Shown: piece after piece, positions 36,491 to 46,312 of the stretch
Numbering within the stretch: position 1 is the stretch's first letter
Layout: each line of letters begins with the position of its first letter
Origin: Alistipes sp.
GTDB taxonomy: Bacteria > Bacteroidota > Bacteroidia > Bacteroidales > Rikenellaceae
Assembly (NCBI GenBank): GCA_022767745.1
Contig: JALENN010000005.1
Coordinates: forward strand, 293,667 to 357,666
DNA: 64,000 bases
Reading direction: 5' to 3'
The notes under the pieces: model-generated
What the model was told of the DNA's origin: nothing
The model's input: the letters and a program-made list of their open reading frames with translations, nothing else
Database searches by the model: none
Program-made: the position numbers and the translations under genes

Positions 36491-37926
36491 TGGGGGCGTG
36501 TCGTGACATGGAGCGGCCGCGTGTGTCGATGGCCGACTTCGCCGTGGCGGTATATCCGTTTGTCGAGATGCAGCCTTTTCACGAGGTCTATTACCGTCTG
36601 CTGGAGCTGTTTGCCGCGGGGCGAGTGCGGCGTCTCATAGTCTCGATGCCGCCGCAGCACGGCAAGAGCGTGGGCGCGAGCACTCTGCTGCCGGCATATT
36701 TGCTGGGGCTGAACCCCGATGCCAGGGTGGCCGTGGCCTCTTATTCGGCGGCGCTGGCGTCGAAGTTCAACCGCCGCGTGCAGCGCATAATCGAGTCGGA
36801 GGAGTACGGCGCGATATTCCCCGACACACGTATCAAGACGGGCGGCAAGCCGGCGGGATATGTCCGTACGTCGGACGAGGTGGAGATCGTGGGGCGCGAC
36901 GGCGGCCTGCTGTCGGTGGGGCGCGAGGGTTCGCTCACGGGCAACCGTGTCGACTGTTTTATCCTCGATGACCTCTACAAGGATGCCATGGAGGCCAACT
37001 CGCCTCTCGTGCGCGAGAATTGCTGGGACTGGTACACGTCGGTCGTTCGTACGCGCATGCACAACGCCTCGAGCGAGCTTATCGTCTTCACGCGCTGGCA
37101 CGACGAGGACCTTATCGGCGAGCTGCGCCGTCGCGAGCGGTGTGTCGACATGCGCGAGTGGTCGGACCTTGACCGTCTGGATGACGGCGACTGGCTCTGC
37201 CTGAACTTCGAGGCACTCAAGTGCAGCCCGGCGTGCGGCATCGACCCGCGCGGCGCGGGCGAGGCGCTGTGGCCCGAGCGTCAGAGCGCCGCGCTGCTCG
37301 AGTCGAAGCGGCGGCTCGACCCGCTGCGCTTCGAGTGCATGTATCAGGGACACCCCTCGCCGCGTGGCGGCCTGCTCTATGGCGACGGCTTCGTGGAGTA
37401 CGACGCGCTGCCGTCGGAGATTGTACGCTATGCGGGCTATACCGACACGGCCGACATGGGTGACGACTACCTCTGCTCGGTGGCCTATGCCGTCGATGCC
37501 GACGGGGTGATATATCTGCTCGATGCGGTCTATTCGCGCGAGCCTATGGAGGTGACCGAGGGGCTTGTGGCCGCCATGGTGGGCCGCACGCCCATAACCT
37601 CGATGCTCGTCGAGAGCAACAACGGCGGCCGCGGCTTCGCCCGCGCCCTGCAGCGGCTGCTGCCGCGCGTGCGCATCGAGTGGTTCCACCAGAGCGGCAA
37701 CAAGGAGGCCCGCATACTGTCCCATTCGGCGACCGTGATGCACTCGGTACGCTTCCCTCGCGGGTGGGCGCAGCGGTGGCCCGAGATGTATGCCCACCTG
37801 TCGTCCTATTCGCGCGTTTTCCGCTCGAACCGCTGGCACGACGCGCCCGATGTGCTTACGGGTATCGTCGAGCGCGAGGCTCCGTGTGGCGCGGAGACGA
37901 AGATCCGCAGCGTAGGCTTTTTCTGA
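36487..37926 (+). CDS. Phage large terminase subunit (ATPase and nuclease), intact but orphaned
   Basis: The 479-residue protein has the terminase ATPase: Walker A PPQHGKS (55-61), Walker B CFILDD (157-162), and the C-motif-like FTRWHDEDL (201-209). The RNase H-like nuclease has its acidic residues: Asp310 and Asp313 in YTDTADMGDD, Glu366 in LVESNNGG, and HDAPDV with Asp452/Asp455. In a phage it would cut and pump DNA into the capsid. Nothing else typical of a phage (portal, capsid, tail, integrase) lies next to it. The next gene is a host nitronate monooxygenase 75 bases on. Base use resembles the chromosome. Confidence 0.93.
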   Translation: MMGACRDMERPRVSMADFAVAVYPFVEMQPFHEVYYRLLELFAAGRVRRLIVSMPPQHGKSVGASTLLPAYLLGLNPDARVAVASYSAALASKFNRRVQRIIESEEYGAIFPDTRIKTGGKPAGYVRTSDEVEIVGRDGGLLSVGREGSLTGNRVDCFILDDLYKDAMEANSPLVRENCWDWYTSVVRTRMHNASSELIVFTRWHDEDLIGELRRRERCVDMREWSDLDRLDDGDWLCLNFEALKCSPACGIDPRGAGEALWPERQSAALLESKRRLDPLRFECMYQGHPSPRGGLLYGDGFVEYDALPSEIVRYAGYTDTADMGDDYLCSVAYAVDADGVIYLLDAVYSREPMEVTEGLVAAMVGRTPITSMLVESNNGGRGFARALQRLLPRVRIEWFHQSGNKEARILSHSATVMHSVRFPRGWAQRWPEMYAHLSSYSRVFRSNRWHDAPDVLTGIVEREAPCGAETKIRSVGFF

Positions 37927-37945
37927 CGGCGCCGCCGCGAAAGCG

Positions 37946-37982
37946 ACAGACCGCATGCCCCTCGGGGTATGCGGTCTGTTGC
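37946..37982. terminator. Bidirectional terminator between terminase and nitronate monooxygenase genes
   Basis: A 16-bp stem with one wobble pair (ACAGACCGCAT... from 37946 to 37979) sits between the two convergent genes. T-content after it is moderate on the plus strand (TGCTTCTT) and weaker on the minus strand (CGCTTTCG). Confidence 0.75.
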
Positions 37983-38000
37983 TTCTTGCCGTGGCTGTGC

Positions 38001-39080
38001 CTATCGCAGCGAGGCCACCTTGCGGTCGAACTCCTGCTTGAGCGACGCCATCAGCTCGCGCACGCTCACGATGCGGTCCGAACGCCATGCGTTGGCGCCG
38101 CAGAAGGCGTAGCCGTTCTCGAGCTTGCCGCGGAAGGCGTTGTAGAGGGCCATCATGATGCAGTAGGGCGAGTGCGTCACGTCGCACGTCTTGATGCAGT
38201 TGAAGGGGCAGTTCTTCGGGCGCTTGAGTCCCTCCTTCACCTTCTCGAGGAAGCTGTTGTGGATGGCGCGGCCGGGCATCCCGACGGGGCTCTGTATGAT
38301 TTCGATGTCCTCCTTGCGGGCGCGTATGTAGCTCTGCTTGAACTCGTCCGAGGCGTCGCACTCCTCGGTGGTGACGAAGCGCGTACCCATCTGCACGCCC
38401 TCGGCACCCAGTGCCGTGATGTTGTATATGTCCTCGCCCGTGTATATTCCGCCTCCGGCAATGACGGGGATGTGCTTTCCCGTGCGCTGCTCGGTCTCGC
38501 GGGCCTCGGCCACCACCTCGGGCAGGATGTGCTCGAGCGAGTAGTTGGCGTCGCCGATCTGCTGCGAACTGTATCCGAGGTGTCCGCCCGCCTTGGGGCC
38601 CTCGACCACGACTGCGTCGGGCACATATCCGTATTCCTCGATCCAGCGGCGGCAGAGCACCTTCAGCGCGCGTGCCGACGAGACGATGGGGGCGAGCTTG
38701 GTGGTCGAGTCGCTGCTCAGGAACGAGGGCAGCGTCAGCGGCAGTCCCGCGCCCGAGAAGATGATGTCGGCCTTGCGGGCGATGGCCGTGCGAACCATGT
38801 CGGCGAAGTTCGACATGGCGACCATGACGTTCACGCCGATGATGCCCGAGGTCTTGCTGCGGGCCTTCTCAAGCTCCTGGCCGAGGCCGTAGATGCTCGC
38901 TTCGTCGTAGTCGTGCGAGTAGTCGCGGTAGATCACGCCGAGGCCGGCCGACGATATTACGCCGATGCCTCCTTCGCCTGCTACGGCCGAGGCGAGGCCC
39001 GAGAGCGATATGCCTACACCCATGCCGCCCTGTACGATGGGTACCGTGGCGGTGAGGTCTCCTATTTTCAGTGGTTTCAT
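38001..39080 (-). CDS. Nitronate monooxygenase-family FMN flavoprotein
   Basis: The 359-residue TIM-barrel protein has family blocks PIVQGGMGVGISLSGLASAVA at the start, VVEGPKAGGHLGYS (about 178-191), IAGGGIYTGEDI and GAEGVQMGTRF for FMN binding. A cysteine-rich C-terminus (CPFNCIKTCD, HSPYCIM) is seen in the Bacteroidetes branch. Enoyl-ACP reductase FabK and dioxygenase relatives share the fold, so nitronate oxidation in vivo is not certain. The start at 39080 (MKPLKIGDLTA) is preferred over the upstream 39122, which would sit on the promoter. Confidence 0.88.
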   Translation of the reverse strand: MKPLKIGDLTATVPIVQGGMGVGISLSGLASAVAGEGGIGVISSAGLGVIYRDYSHDYDEASIYGLGQELEKARSKTSGIIGVNVMVAMSNFADMVRTAIARKADIIFSGAGLPLTLPSFLSSDSTTKLAPIVSSARALKVLCRRWIEEYGYVPDAVVVEGPKAGGHLGYSSQQIGDANYSLEHILPEVVAEARETEQRTGKHIPVIAGGGIYTGEDIYNITALGAEGVQMGTRFVTTEECDASDEFKQSYIRARKEDIEIIQSPVGMPGRAIHNSFLEKVKEGLKRPKNCPFNCIKTCDVTHSPYCIMMALYNAFRGKLENGYAFCGANAWRSDRIVSVRELMASLKQEFDRKVASLR

Positions 39081-39119
39081 TTCCGTTCGGATTAGTATGT
39101 TGATTGCTTTGTCGGGGGA

Positions 39120-39127
39120 CAAAGATA
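39120..39127 (-). promoter_or_regulatory. -7 promoter box of the nitronate monooxygenase gene
   Basis: TATCTTTG on the minus strand, 40 bases before the ATG. Confidence 0.5.
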
Positions 39128-39224
39128 TATAAATATTCTAAATGGTAAATTATATGTCGTATATTTCTAATAATCCGAAGCGGGCTTTGCTTTGTTTTAT
39201 GCTTTGTTTCAGTCTGTTATCCCG

Positions 39225-39277
39225 ATAAAATGAAAACCGCCCCGTCCGGCGGCCTTGGGGCTGCGGACGGGGCGGTT
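39225..39277 (-). terminator. Terminator of tsaD
   Basis: A 14-bp perfect GC-rich stem (39235-39248 with 39264-39277) is followed on the minus strand by TTCATTTTATC. Confidence 0.85.
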
Positions 39278-39293
39278 GCGGGGTGCGGCGTCG

Positions 39294-40322
39294 TCAGAGC
39301 ATCTCCTCGATGCGGGCTGCGGGGGCGGTGTCGAGCCCCGCCAGCATACCGTGGTTGTAGCGGTAGTAACCCGAGATGGCGATCATGGCGGCGTTGTCGG
39401 TGGTGAACTTCAGCTCGGGGATGAAGGTGCGCCACTTGCGGCGGCGGCCCGCCTCGGCTACGGCGTTGCGCAGTCCCGAGTTGGCCGAGACGCCTCCGCC
39501 TATGGCTATGTCCTTTATGCCGAGGGCGTTCGATGCCTTGATCAGCTTGTCGAGCAGGATCTCGATGATGGTGCTCTGCAGCGAGGCGCAGAGGTCGGCC
39601 TTGTGCTTCTCGACGAAGTCGGGGTCGCGCTTTACCTCGTCGCGCAGCGTGTAGAGGAACGACGTCTTGAGGCCCGAGAACGAGTAGTCGAACTCGCCCT
39701 TGACGTGCGGGCGGGCGAAGGTGAAGGCCTTGGGGTCGCCCTCCTTGGCCAGCTTGTCGATCACGGGGCCGCCGGGGTAGGGCAGTCCCATCACCTTGGC
39801 GCACTTGTCGAAGGCCTCGCCTGCGGCATCGTCGATGGTGGTGCCGATGATCTGCATCTCGAGGGGCGAGTCGACACGCACGATCTGCGTGTGTCCGCCG
39901 CTGACGAGCAGGCAGAGGAACGGGAAGTCGGGGTGCGGCATCTCACGGTCGGGCAGGTCGATGAAGTGCGAGAGGATGTGCCCCTGCAGGTGGTTTACCT
40001 CCACCAGGGGTATGTTGCCCGCAACGGAGAGACCCTTTGCGAACGACGTGCCCACAAGCAGCGAACCCAGGAGTCCGGGGCCGCGGGTGAAGGCTATGGC
40101 GTCGAGCTTGTCGACCGTGATGCCGGCCTCCTTGAGGGCGGTGTCGACAACGGGGATAATGTTCTGCTGGTGAGCGCGTGACGCCAGCTCGGGAATGACG
40201 CCTCCGTACTTCACGTGCACGGCCTGCGAAGCGATTACGTTCGACAGCAGCGTGGTGTTGCGTATGACGGCGGCGGAGGTGTCGTCGCAAGACGACTCAA
40301 TGCCAAGTATCGTGATATCCAT
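39294..40322 (-). CDS. tsaD: tRNA N6-adenosine threonylcarbamoyltransferase (TsaD)
   Basis: The 342-residue ASKHA-fold metalloenzyme transfers the threonylcarbamoyl group to A37 of ANN-decoding tRNAs. Visible motifs are ILGIESSCDDTSAAV at the start, the metal-binding HLQGHILSHF (about 108-117), LVSGGHTQIV, and IGGGVSANSGLR. It is highly conserved and normally essential. It is divergent from tamB with a 69-base gap. The coding sequence ends in a strong terminator. Confidence 0.97.
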   Translation of the reverse strand: MDITILGIESSCDDTSAAVIRNTTLLSNVIASQAVHVKYGGVIPELASRAHQQNIIPVVDTALKEAGITVDKLDAIAFTRGPGLLGSLLVGTSFAKGLSVAGNIPLVEVNHLQGHILSHFIDLPDREMPHPDFPFLCLLVSGGHTQIVRVDSPLEMQIIGTTIDDAAGEAFDKCAKVMGLPYPGGPVIDKLAKEGDPKAFTFARPHVKGEFDYSFSGLKTSFLYTLRDEVKRDPDFVEKHKADLCASLQSTIIEILLDKLIKASNALGIKDIAIGGGVSANSGLRNAVAEAGRRRKWRTFIPELKFTTDNAAMIAISGYYRYNHGMLAGLDTAPAARIEEML

Positions 40323-40362
40323 TTTTTCAGAGGTATGTTGTTACGTTTTGACGGAAAATTTT

Positions 40363-40370
40363 TACATTTG
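40363..40370 (+). promoter_or_regulatory. -7 promoter box of tamB
   Basis: TACATTTG fits TAnnTTTG, 22 bases before the ATG. A TAACTTTG box on the opposite strand at 40404-40397, inside the first tamB codons, could serve tsaD. Confidence 0.5.
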
Positions 40371-40391
40371 TAGGTTTTAAGCCGAGCTACG

Positions 40392-43300
40392 ATGCGCAAA
40401 GTTACGAAAATATTGTTAAAGGCGTTATCAGTTACAGTTTTGTTTCTGATATTTTGCCCCATTGCGCTTACGTTGCTCGTGTCGCTGCCGTCGATCCAGA
40501 ACTTTGTCGTGGGGCGCGCCGTCGGCTACCTGTCGCGCAAGCTGGAGACCACGGTCTCGATCGACCGCATACGTCTGGGCATGTGGGGCAGCGTCCGTGT
40601 CGACGGCTTCTATGTCGAGGACTACCAGCAGGATACGCTGCTCTATGTGGGCCGTCTCGACCTCCACATGGCGGGCCTGCGCGACAACCGTTCGGGCATA
40701 GTGCTGCGCAACGGCGAGGTGAGCGATTCGAAACTCTACCTGCGCGAGACGCCCGAAGGGGTGATGAACATCAAGCAGGTGATGGACCGCCTCTCGAAGA
40801 AGGAGAAGAAGCGCGACGGCGGCGATTTCGGCCTCAGGATACGCAACGTACAGATCAACGACTTCACGCTCGTCATCGAACACCGCGAACACCGCGACCC
40901 CGAGTACGGCATCGACTACAGCGACATGCACCTCGAACACACGTCAGCCTTCATCGAGGGCTTTGCGCTGCAGGGGGGCATGATCGGCGGCAACATACGC
41001 AACTTCTCGACCACGGAGCATTGCGGCTTTAGGATAGACAACTTCTCGGGACGGTTCCTCGTCGACCGCGGCCTTATCGACCTGCGCGATTTCGAGATCG
41101 ACACCGAGCAGTCGGCCATACGCCTGCGTTCGCTCGTGCTGCGCGGCGAGGACTGGGGCTCGTACAAGGATTTCGTGCACAACGTGGCCATCGACGGCGA
41201 GCTGTACGACACGTCGGTCTCGACCGACGACATCGCCCACTTTGCCCCGTCCCTGCTGCCGTGGAAACTCAAGGCGCACGATGTCGACGTGGTGGTGGCC
41301 GGATCGGTCGCCGACATGAATGTCGACGTGCGTAACATATCCTTCGGCGAGAAGTCGTCGCTGCGCAGCGACATCACGCTGCGCGGGCTGCCCGATATCG
41401 ACCGTGCCCGCCTGACGCTCGACCTGAAGCGCCTCGCCACGTGCGAGGAGGACGTGTCGCAACTTGCGGCCGGCATCGGCGGCAGCGAGTTGCCCGAGAA
41501 GATACGCTCGGTGATGAGCGGTGCGGGCGAGATGATCCTGGCGGGACGCTTCGACGGCGGCCTGCGTTCGTTCGACACCGACCTGAAACTTACCACGCAG
41601 GCGGGTAACGCCTCGCTTGCCGTGAAACGCACCCCGATGAAGGCCGAGGAGGGTGTCCGCGGACGCCGCTACGCCGTGAGGGCGGCGGCCGACGTGCGCC
41701 ACCTGCGTCTGGGACGCCTGCTGCGCGACACGACGTTCGGCCCGGCCACGGCGTCGCTGCATTTCGACGGCATAATGGCCGACAGCGGCCGCATCGACGG
41801 TAACCTCGAGGGCCGCGTCGCCTCGGTCGAGGTGATGGACTGCCGTTACGACTCGCTGACCCTTTCGGGACGTGTTATCGACAAGAGCTTTACGGGTACG
41901 CTGCGCAGCGACTGCGATCCCCTGCGCATGATGCTCAGCGGCAAGGCCGACATGAACGGTGCGGAACCCGTGTGCGACGTGCGCCTTGTGGTCGAGCACG
42001 CCGACCTGCATGCCATGAACATCAACCGCCGCGACTCGATATCGACTATTGCTATGGGTGCCGAGATGTATGCCGTGGGCCGCTGGCCCGACGGGATGAA
42101 CGGCACGCTGAGCCTGGGCGGACAGTATGTCTACCCGGGCGACACGCTGCGCAGCGGCGACGTGAAGATTGCGGCGCGCAGCAGTCAGGGGCGGCGGTCG
42201 CTGACGCTGACGTCGGATTTCGCCGACGCCACTTTCACCGGCCCGACAAGCTATGCCGAGCTGGCGCGCTATCTCGAGTCGGCCATGAGCAAGTATCTGC
42301 CGTCGATGTTCGACAGCGGCGTGCAGGAGTATGTGGGGCCCGATGCCGCAGGTTACTCGACGCTGGCCGTCACGGTCAAGGAGCTCGACCCGCTGCTCAA
42401 TGCCATATCGGAGGGCCTGCAGATGGCTCCCGGCTCGAAACTCAACTTCATGCTCAACCCCTCGGACAACGTCATCTCGCTGCGTGCCGAGTCGGATTAC
42501 CTCGAGCGGGGACGTCTGCTGGCCACGCGTCTGAAGATGAACATGGTCAACCAGGGCGACTCGCTGGCGCTGTACCTCACGTCGGAGGATCTCTATGCGG
42601 GCGGCATGCACACGCCGCAGCTCTCGATGATGGGCGGCGCGAAGAACGACCGCATGCACCTGCTTGCGGGCTTCGACGACCCGGCCGACTCGCTGTCGGG
42701 CAAGCTGTCGCTGTGGGCGCGTGTCGGGCGCGACGACTCGACGGGCATGCGACGCCTGTCGATGATGGTGCTTCCGTCGGCCGTGTCGCAGCGGGGACGC
42801 AATTGGCGCATCTCGTCCGACGAGATCACGATCGACACGGCGCGCGTGGTGGTCAACGACTTTACGGTGCGGGCCGACAACCAGATGCTGCATATCGACG
42901 GTGTGGCCTCGCGCAGCCGCTCCGATTCGCTCACGCTGCGGCTCAACAACTTCGACATAGCCCCCCTGGCCGGGTTCGCCATGGGCATGGGATACGACGT
43001 CGAGGGCGCGGGTAACGGTACCGCCTCGATGAAATCGGCGCTGCACCGCGGCGAGCTCACCTCCGACATAGGTCTCGACAACGTCACCGTGAACGGTGTG
43101 GCGGTACCGCCGCTGCAGCTCGACTCGCGGTGGGACTTCGAGCGCCAGCGCGTTCGCATACTGATTAACAACCGCACGTCGGGCGAGAACATCGTCCGCG
43201 GATACTACGCCCCCGCGACGGGCCGCTACTACGCCGAGGCGCGGATCGAGGGAATGAACATGAGCCTGCTCGACCCCATCCTTGCCGGTGTGGTGTCGGG

Positions 43301-45131
43301 TACGACGGGTACGGCCACGGCGTCGCTCGAGCTGGCGGGACAGAAGCGCGAGGCTTCGATGACGGGCAGCATCGAGGTGACCGACCTTGCCACCACGGTG
43401 GACTTCACGCGGGCGCGCTACAGCGTGCCGAAGGCCACGATAAAGGTTGAGAACAACCATCTGCGCGCGTCGAACGTGAAGGTCTACGATGCGGAGCAGA
43501 ACAGCGGCCTGCTGGACATGGACCTGAACCTGCAGCACACCTCCAACATATCATATTCGATGCGGGTGCTGCCGCGCAACATGATCGTGCTGAACACCAC
43601 CTCGCGCGACAACGACCTCTTCTACGGCAAGGTCTACGCCTCGGGTGCGGCCAACATAAGCGGCAACAAGAAGGGAACGACGCTCGACATAGTGGCCTCG
43701 ACGGCGGGCAACTCGCAGTTCTTCATGCCGTTGTCGAGCAAGACCGACGTGGCGACGGCCGACTTCGTTGTCTTCGAGAAGCCGGGCATGCAGCTCGATA
43801 CGATGAACTACCTCGAGCGCAAGAAGATGATGTTCGAGCGCCGTAACCGCAGCCGCGCGTCGGGCGGCAGCACGATGAACATCAACATCGAGCTCACGGC
43901 CAACCCCAACGCCGAGGTGCAGCTGGTGATCGACCCCACGGTGGGCGACATCATCAAGGTGCGCGGCGACGGTACGCTCAACATGCGCATCGTCCCCAGC
44001 GCAAACATATTCGACATGTACGGCGACTACACGATCACCGAGGGCAGCTACCTGTTCACGCTGCAGAACATCATAAACAAGCGTTTCATCATCGAGGAGG
44101 GCTCGACGATACAGTGGGCGGGCGACCCGATGGATGCGCGCCTCGACATCGACGCCGTGTATAAGCTCAAGGCGTCGCTTAAGCCGCTGCTTTCGTCGAC
44201 GACGCTCGACAACATATCGCGTGCGGTGCCCGTTGAGTGTATCATCAATCTGTCGGACAAGCTGACCAACCCGTCGGTAAACTTCGATATCAAGGTGCCG
44301 AACGCCGACTCCGAGATACAGAATGCGGTGGCCAACCTGCTCAACAACCAGCAGTCGATCGCCACGCAGTTCATGTACCTGCTTGTGAGCGCCAGCTTCT
44401 ATTCCGACTCGTCGACTTCGTCGAACATAGGCGCCTCGGCCTCGGCCGCCACGGGATTCGAGCTGCTGTCGAACCAGCTGAGCAACTGGCTCTCGAGCGA
44501 CGACTACAACATCGTGCTGCGCTACCGTCCCAAGTCGGAGCTTACGAGCGATGAGATCGACTTCGGCTTCTCGAAGAGCCTGGTGAGCGACCGCCTGCTT
44601 GTCGAGCTGGAGGGCAACTACCTTATCGACAACCAGATGTCGGCCAACAGCAACATGTCGAACTTCCTTGGCGAGGCCTACATTACGTGGCTTATCGACC
44701 AGAACGGCAACCTCAAGCTGAAGGGTTTCACGCAGACGATCGACCGCTTCGACGAGAACCAGGGTCTGCAGGAGACGGGTGTCGGAATCTACTATAAGGA
44801 GGATTTCGAGAACTGGAAGGACCTCAAGCGCCGCGTTCGCGACCGTTTCATGAGCAAGCGCCGCCGTGCACAGCGCGAGGCCGAGGAGCGCGAGGCGGCG
44901 GAACGGCATCTGCGCGAGGCCGACAGTCTCGACCGTACGGGCGAGGGGCTCCACCTGCGCCGCTCGGCCGAACAGCGCGACACGACGGTACGCGATACCG
45001 CCGCACGCCGCCGTGCGCTGCGACGTGACAGTACGGCGACGGCAACGGCCCGGGGAGAGATGCGCGAGGAGCAGCCATTGGAGGCGGAAGCGGGCCGGAA
45101 GGATTGGATTGAATTTGAAAAACTCGAATAA
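40392..45131 (+). CDS. tamB: TamB-family inner-membrane/periplasm protein (DUF490 C-terminal domain)
   Basis: The 1579-residue protein begins with one membrane anchor (VTVLFLIFCPIALTLLVSLPS, about 14-34) and continues as a very long beta-rich repeat region typical of AsmA/TamB-type lipid-transfer bridges. The C-terminal TamB domain (about 1190-1500) contains NAEVQLVIDPTVGDIIKVRGDG, FDMYGDYTITEGSYLFTLQ and DINLSDKLTNPSVNFDI-like blocks. A highly charged Arg/Glu coiled coil (about 1485-1570) closes the protein. TamB helps outer-membrane protein assembly and phospholipid transport. It lacks an adjacent tamA and is followed 25 bases later by exbB. Confidence 0.94.
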   Translation: MRKVTKILLKALSVTVLFLIFCPIALTLLVSLPSIQNFVVGRAVGYLSRKLETTVSIDRIRLGMWGSVRVDGFYVEDYQQDTLLYVGRLDLHMAGLRDNRSGIVLRNGEVSDSKLYLRETPEGVMNIKQVMDRLSKKEKKRDGGDFGLRIRNVQINDFTLVIEHREHRDPEYGIDYSDMHLEHTSAFIEGFALQGGMIGGNIRNFSTTEHCGFRIDNFSGRFLVDRGLIDLRDFEIDTEQSAIRLRSLVLRGEDWGSYKDFVHNVAIDGELYDTSVSTDDIAHFAPSLLPWKLKAHDVDVVVAGSVADMNVDVRNISFGEKSSLRSDITLRGLPDIDRARLTLDLKRLATCEEDVSQLAAGIGGSELPEKIRSVMSGAGEMILAGRFDGGLRSFDTDLKLTTQAGNASLAVKRTPMKAEEGVRGRRYAVRAAADVRHLRLGRLLRDTTFGPATASLHFDGIMADSGRIDGNLEGRVASVEVMDCRYDSLTLSGRVIDKSFTGTLRSDCDPLRMMLSGKADMNGAEPVCDVRLVVEHADLHAMNINRRDSISTIAMGAEMYAVGRWPDGMNGTLSLGGQYVYPGDTLRSGDVKIAARSSQGRRSLTLTSDFADATFTGPTSYAELARYLESAMSKYLPSMFDSGVQEYVGPDAAGYSTLAVTVKELDPLLNAISEGLQMAPGSKLNFMLNPSDNVISLRAESDYLERGRLLATRLKMNMVNQGDSLALYLTSEDLYAGGMHTPQLSMMGGAKNDRMHLLAGFDDPADSLSGKLSLWARVGRDDSTGMRRLSMMVLPSAVSQRGRNWRISSDEITIDTARVVVNDFTVRADNQMLHIDGVASRSRSDSLTLRLNNFDIAPLAGFAMGMGYDVEGAGNGTASMKSALHRGELTSDIGLDNVTVNGVAVPPLQLDSRWDFERQRVRILINNRTSGENIVRGYYAPATGRYYAEARIEGMNMSLLDPILAGVVSGTTGTATASLELAGQKREASMTGSIEVTDLATTVDFTRARYSVPKATIKVENNHLRASNVKVYDAEQNSGLLDMDLNLQHTSNISYSMRVLPRNMIVLNTTSRDNDLFYGKVYASGAANISGNKKGTTLDIVASTAGNSQFFMPLSSKTDVATADFVVFEKPGMQLDTMNYLERKKMMFERRNRSRASGGSTMNINIELTANPNAEVQLVIDPTVGDIIKVRGDGTLNMRIVPSANIFDMYGDYTITEGSYLFTLQNIINKRFIIEEGSTIQWAGDPMDARLDIDAVYKLKASLKPLLSSTTLDNISRAVPVECIINLSDKLTNPSVNFDIKVPNADSEIQNAVANLLNNQQSIATQFMYLLVSASFYSDSSTSSNIGASASAATGFELLSNQLSNWLSSDDYNIVLRYRPKSELTSDEIDFGFSKSLVSDRLLVELEGNYLIDNQMSANSNMSNFLGEAYITWLIDQNGNLKLKGFTQTIDRFDENQGLQETGVGIYYKEDFENWKDLKRRVRDRFMSKRRRAQREAEEREAAERHLREADSLDRTGEGLHLRRSAEQRDTTVRDTAARRRALRRDSTATATARGEMREEQPLEAEAGRKDWIEFEKLE

Positions 45132-45155
45132 AAACTCAAAAAAACAAAAAGTACT

Positions 45156-45860
45156 ATGATCGATTTTCTTCAGGCTGCCCAGACTGCGGCAGCAGCGGCA
45201 GGCGAGGCTGCCGAGGCGACGGTAAACAACGAGACTGTGAGCATGAGCATGTGGGAGCTCTTCAACAAGGGAGGCTGGCTGATGTGGCCGCTGCTCATTC
45301 TGGGCGGAGTCACGGTGTTCATCTTCGTTGAGCGTTACCTCGCCATCCGCAAGGCGTCGGTGCTCGACATGAACTTCATGAACCGCATCCGCGACTACAT
45401 CTCTGACGGCAAGATCCGCGCTGCTGTAGACCTCTGCCGCAAGACCAACACCCCGATCGCCCGCATGATCGAGAAGGGTATCGGCCGCATCGGCCGCCCC
45501 ATGAGCGACATACAGTCGGCCATCGAGAATGTTGCCAACCTCGAGGTGTCGAAGCTCGAGAACGGCCTTCCGTTCCTGGCCACCATCGCCGGCGGTGCGC
45601 CCATGATCGGATTCCTCGGTACGGTGCTCGGTATGGTGCAGACGTTCATGGATATGTCGGCAGCGGGCGGTACGGTCGACATGTCGCTGCTGTCGAGCGG
45701 TATGTATGTGGCCATGGTGACCACCGTAGCAGGTCTTATCGTCGGTATCCCCGCCTACTTCGGATACAACTACCTTGTGGCCCGCATCGAGAAGCTGGTG
45801 TTCCAGATGGAGGCCAACTCGATCGCCTTCATGGATATATTGAACCAACCCGTAAAATAG
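45156..45860 (+). CDS. exbB: MotA/TolQ/ExbB proton channel family protein
   Basis: The 234-residue protein has three membrane helices: MWPLLILGGVTVFIFVERYLA (about 40-58), GLPFLATIAGGAPMIGFLGTV (split about 140-158) and MYVAMVTTVAGLIVGIPAYFG (split about 184-202). The cytoplasmic loop lies between helices one and two. The family supplies proton-motive energy to TonB-dependent receptors such as the SusC protein at the window start. It heads exbB-exbD-tonB. Confidence 0.95.
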   Translation: MIDFLQAAQTAAAAAGEAAEATVNNETVSMSMWELFNKGGWLMWPLLILGGVTVFIFVERYLAIRKASVLDMNFMNRIRDYISDGKIRAAVDLCRKTNTPIARMIEKGIGRIGRPMSDIQSAIENVANLEVSKLENGLPFLATIAGGAPMIGFLGTVLGMVQTFMDMSAAGGTVDMSLLSSGMYVAMVTTVAGLIVGIPAYFGYNYLVARIEKLVFQMEANSIAFMDILNQPVK

Positions 45861-45868
45861 CATAGGCC

Positions 45869-46273
45869 ATGGCAATAAAACGAGGATCGAAGGTCAACCA
45901 GTCGTTCTCGGCATCGTCGATGACGGACCTTATGTTTCTGTTGTTGCTCTTCATGATCATAGCAACGACGCTCATCAACCCCAATGCCGTGAAACTGATG
46001 CTGCCCAAGAGCGCCAACCAGCTCAAGGACAAGGCCGTGACCACGGTGTCGATAAAGGATGCCGGCAACGGACGCTATATCTACTATGTCGAGCTGGAGA
46101 ATGTCGGCTCGCGCGAGGGTGTGGCCCGCGCGCTGCAGAGCCGTCTCGAGGGACAGGAGAAACCCACCATATCGCTCCATGCCGACAAGACGGTGGCGTG
46201 GGACGAGATCGTGCAGATGATGAACATCGCCAAGGACAACGGTTACGGACTGATCGCTGCCACGCAGCCCTGA
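45869..46273 (+). CDS. exbD: ExbD/TolR-family biopolymer transport protein
   Basis: The 134-residue protein has a short cytoplasmic N-terminus (MAIKRGSKVNQSFS), one membrane segment with the expected aspartate (MTDLMFLLLLFMIIATTLIN, about 18-37, Asp20) and a periplasmic domain ending IAATQP. It pairs with ExbB, which ends nine bases upstream. The aspartate is the proton-binding residue known in ExbD. Confidence 0.95.
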   Translation: MAIKRGSKVNQSFSASSMTDLMFLLLLFMIIATTLINPNAVKLMLPKSANQLKDKAVTTVSIKDAGNGRYIYYVELENVGSREGVARALQSRLEGQEKPTISLHADKTVAWDEIVQMMNIAKDNGYGLIAATQP

Positions 46274-46312
46274 CGCACGGGGGCGGGTGACGGCGGATAA
46301 AACTGTACAATT

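Noticed and set aside
40944..43538. 864-codon minus-strand frame opposite tamB
   Set aside because: Antisense shadow of tamB; His/Arg/Val-rich composition and no motif.
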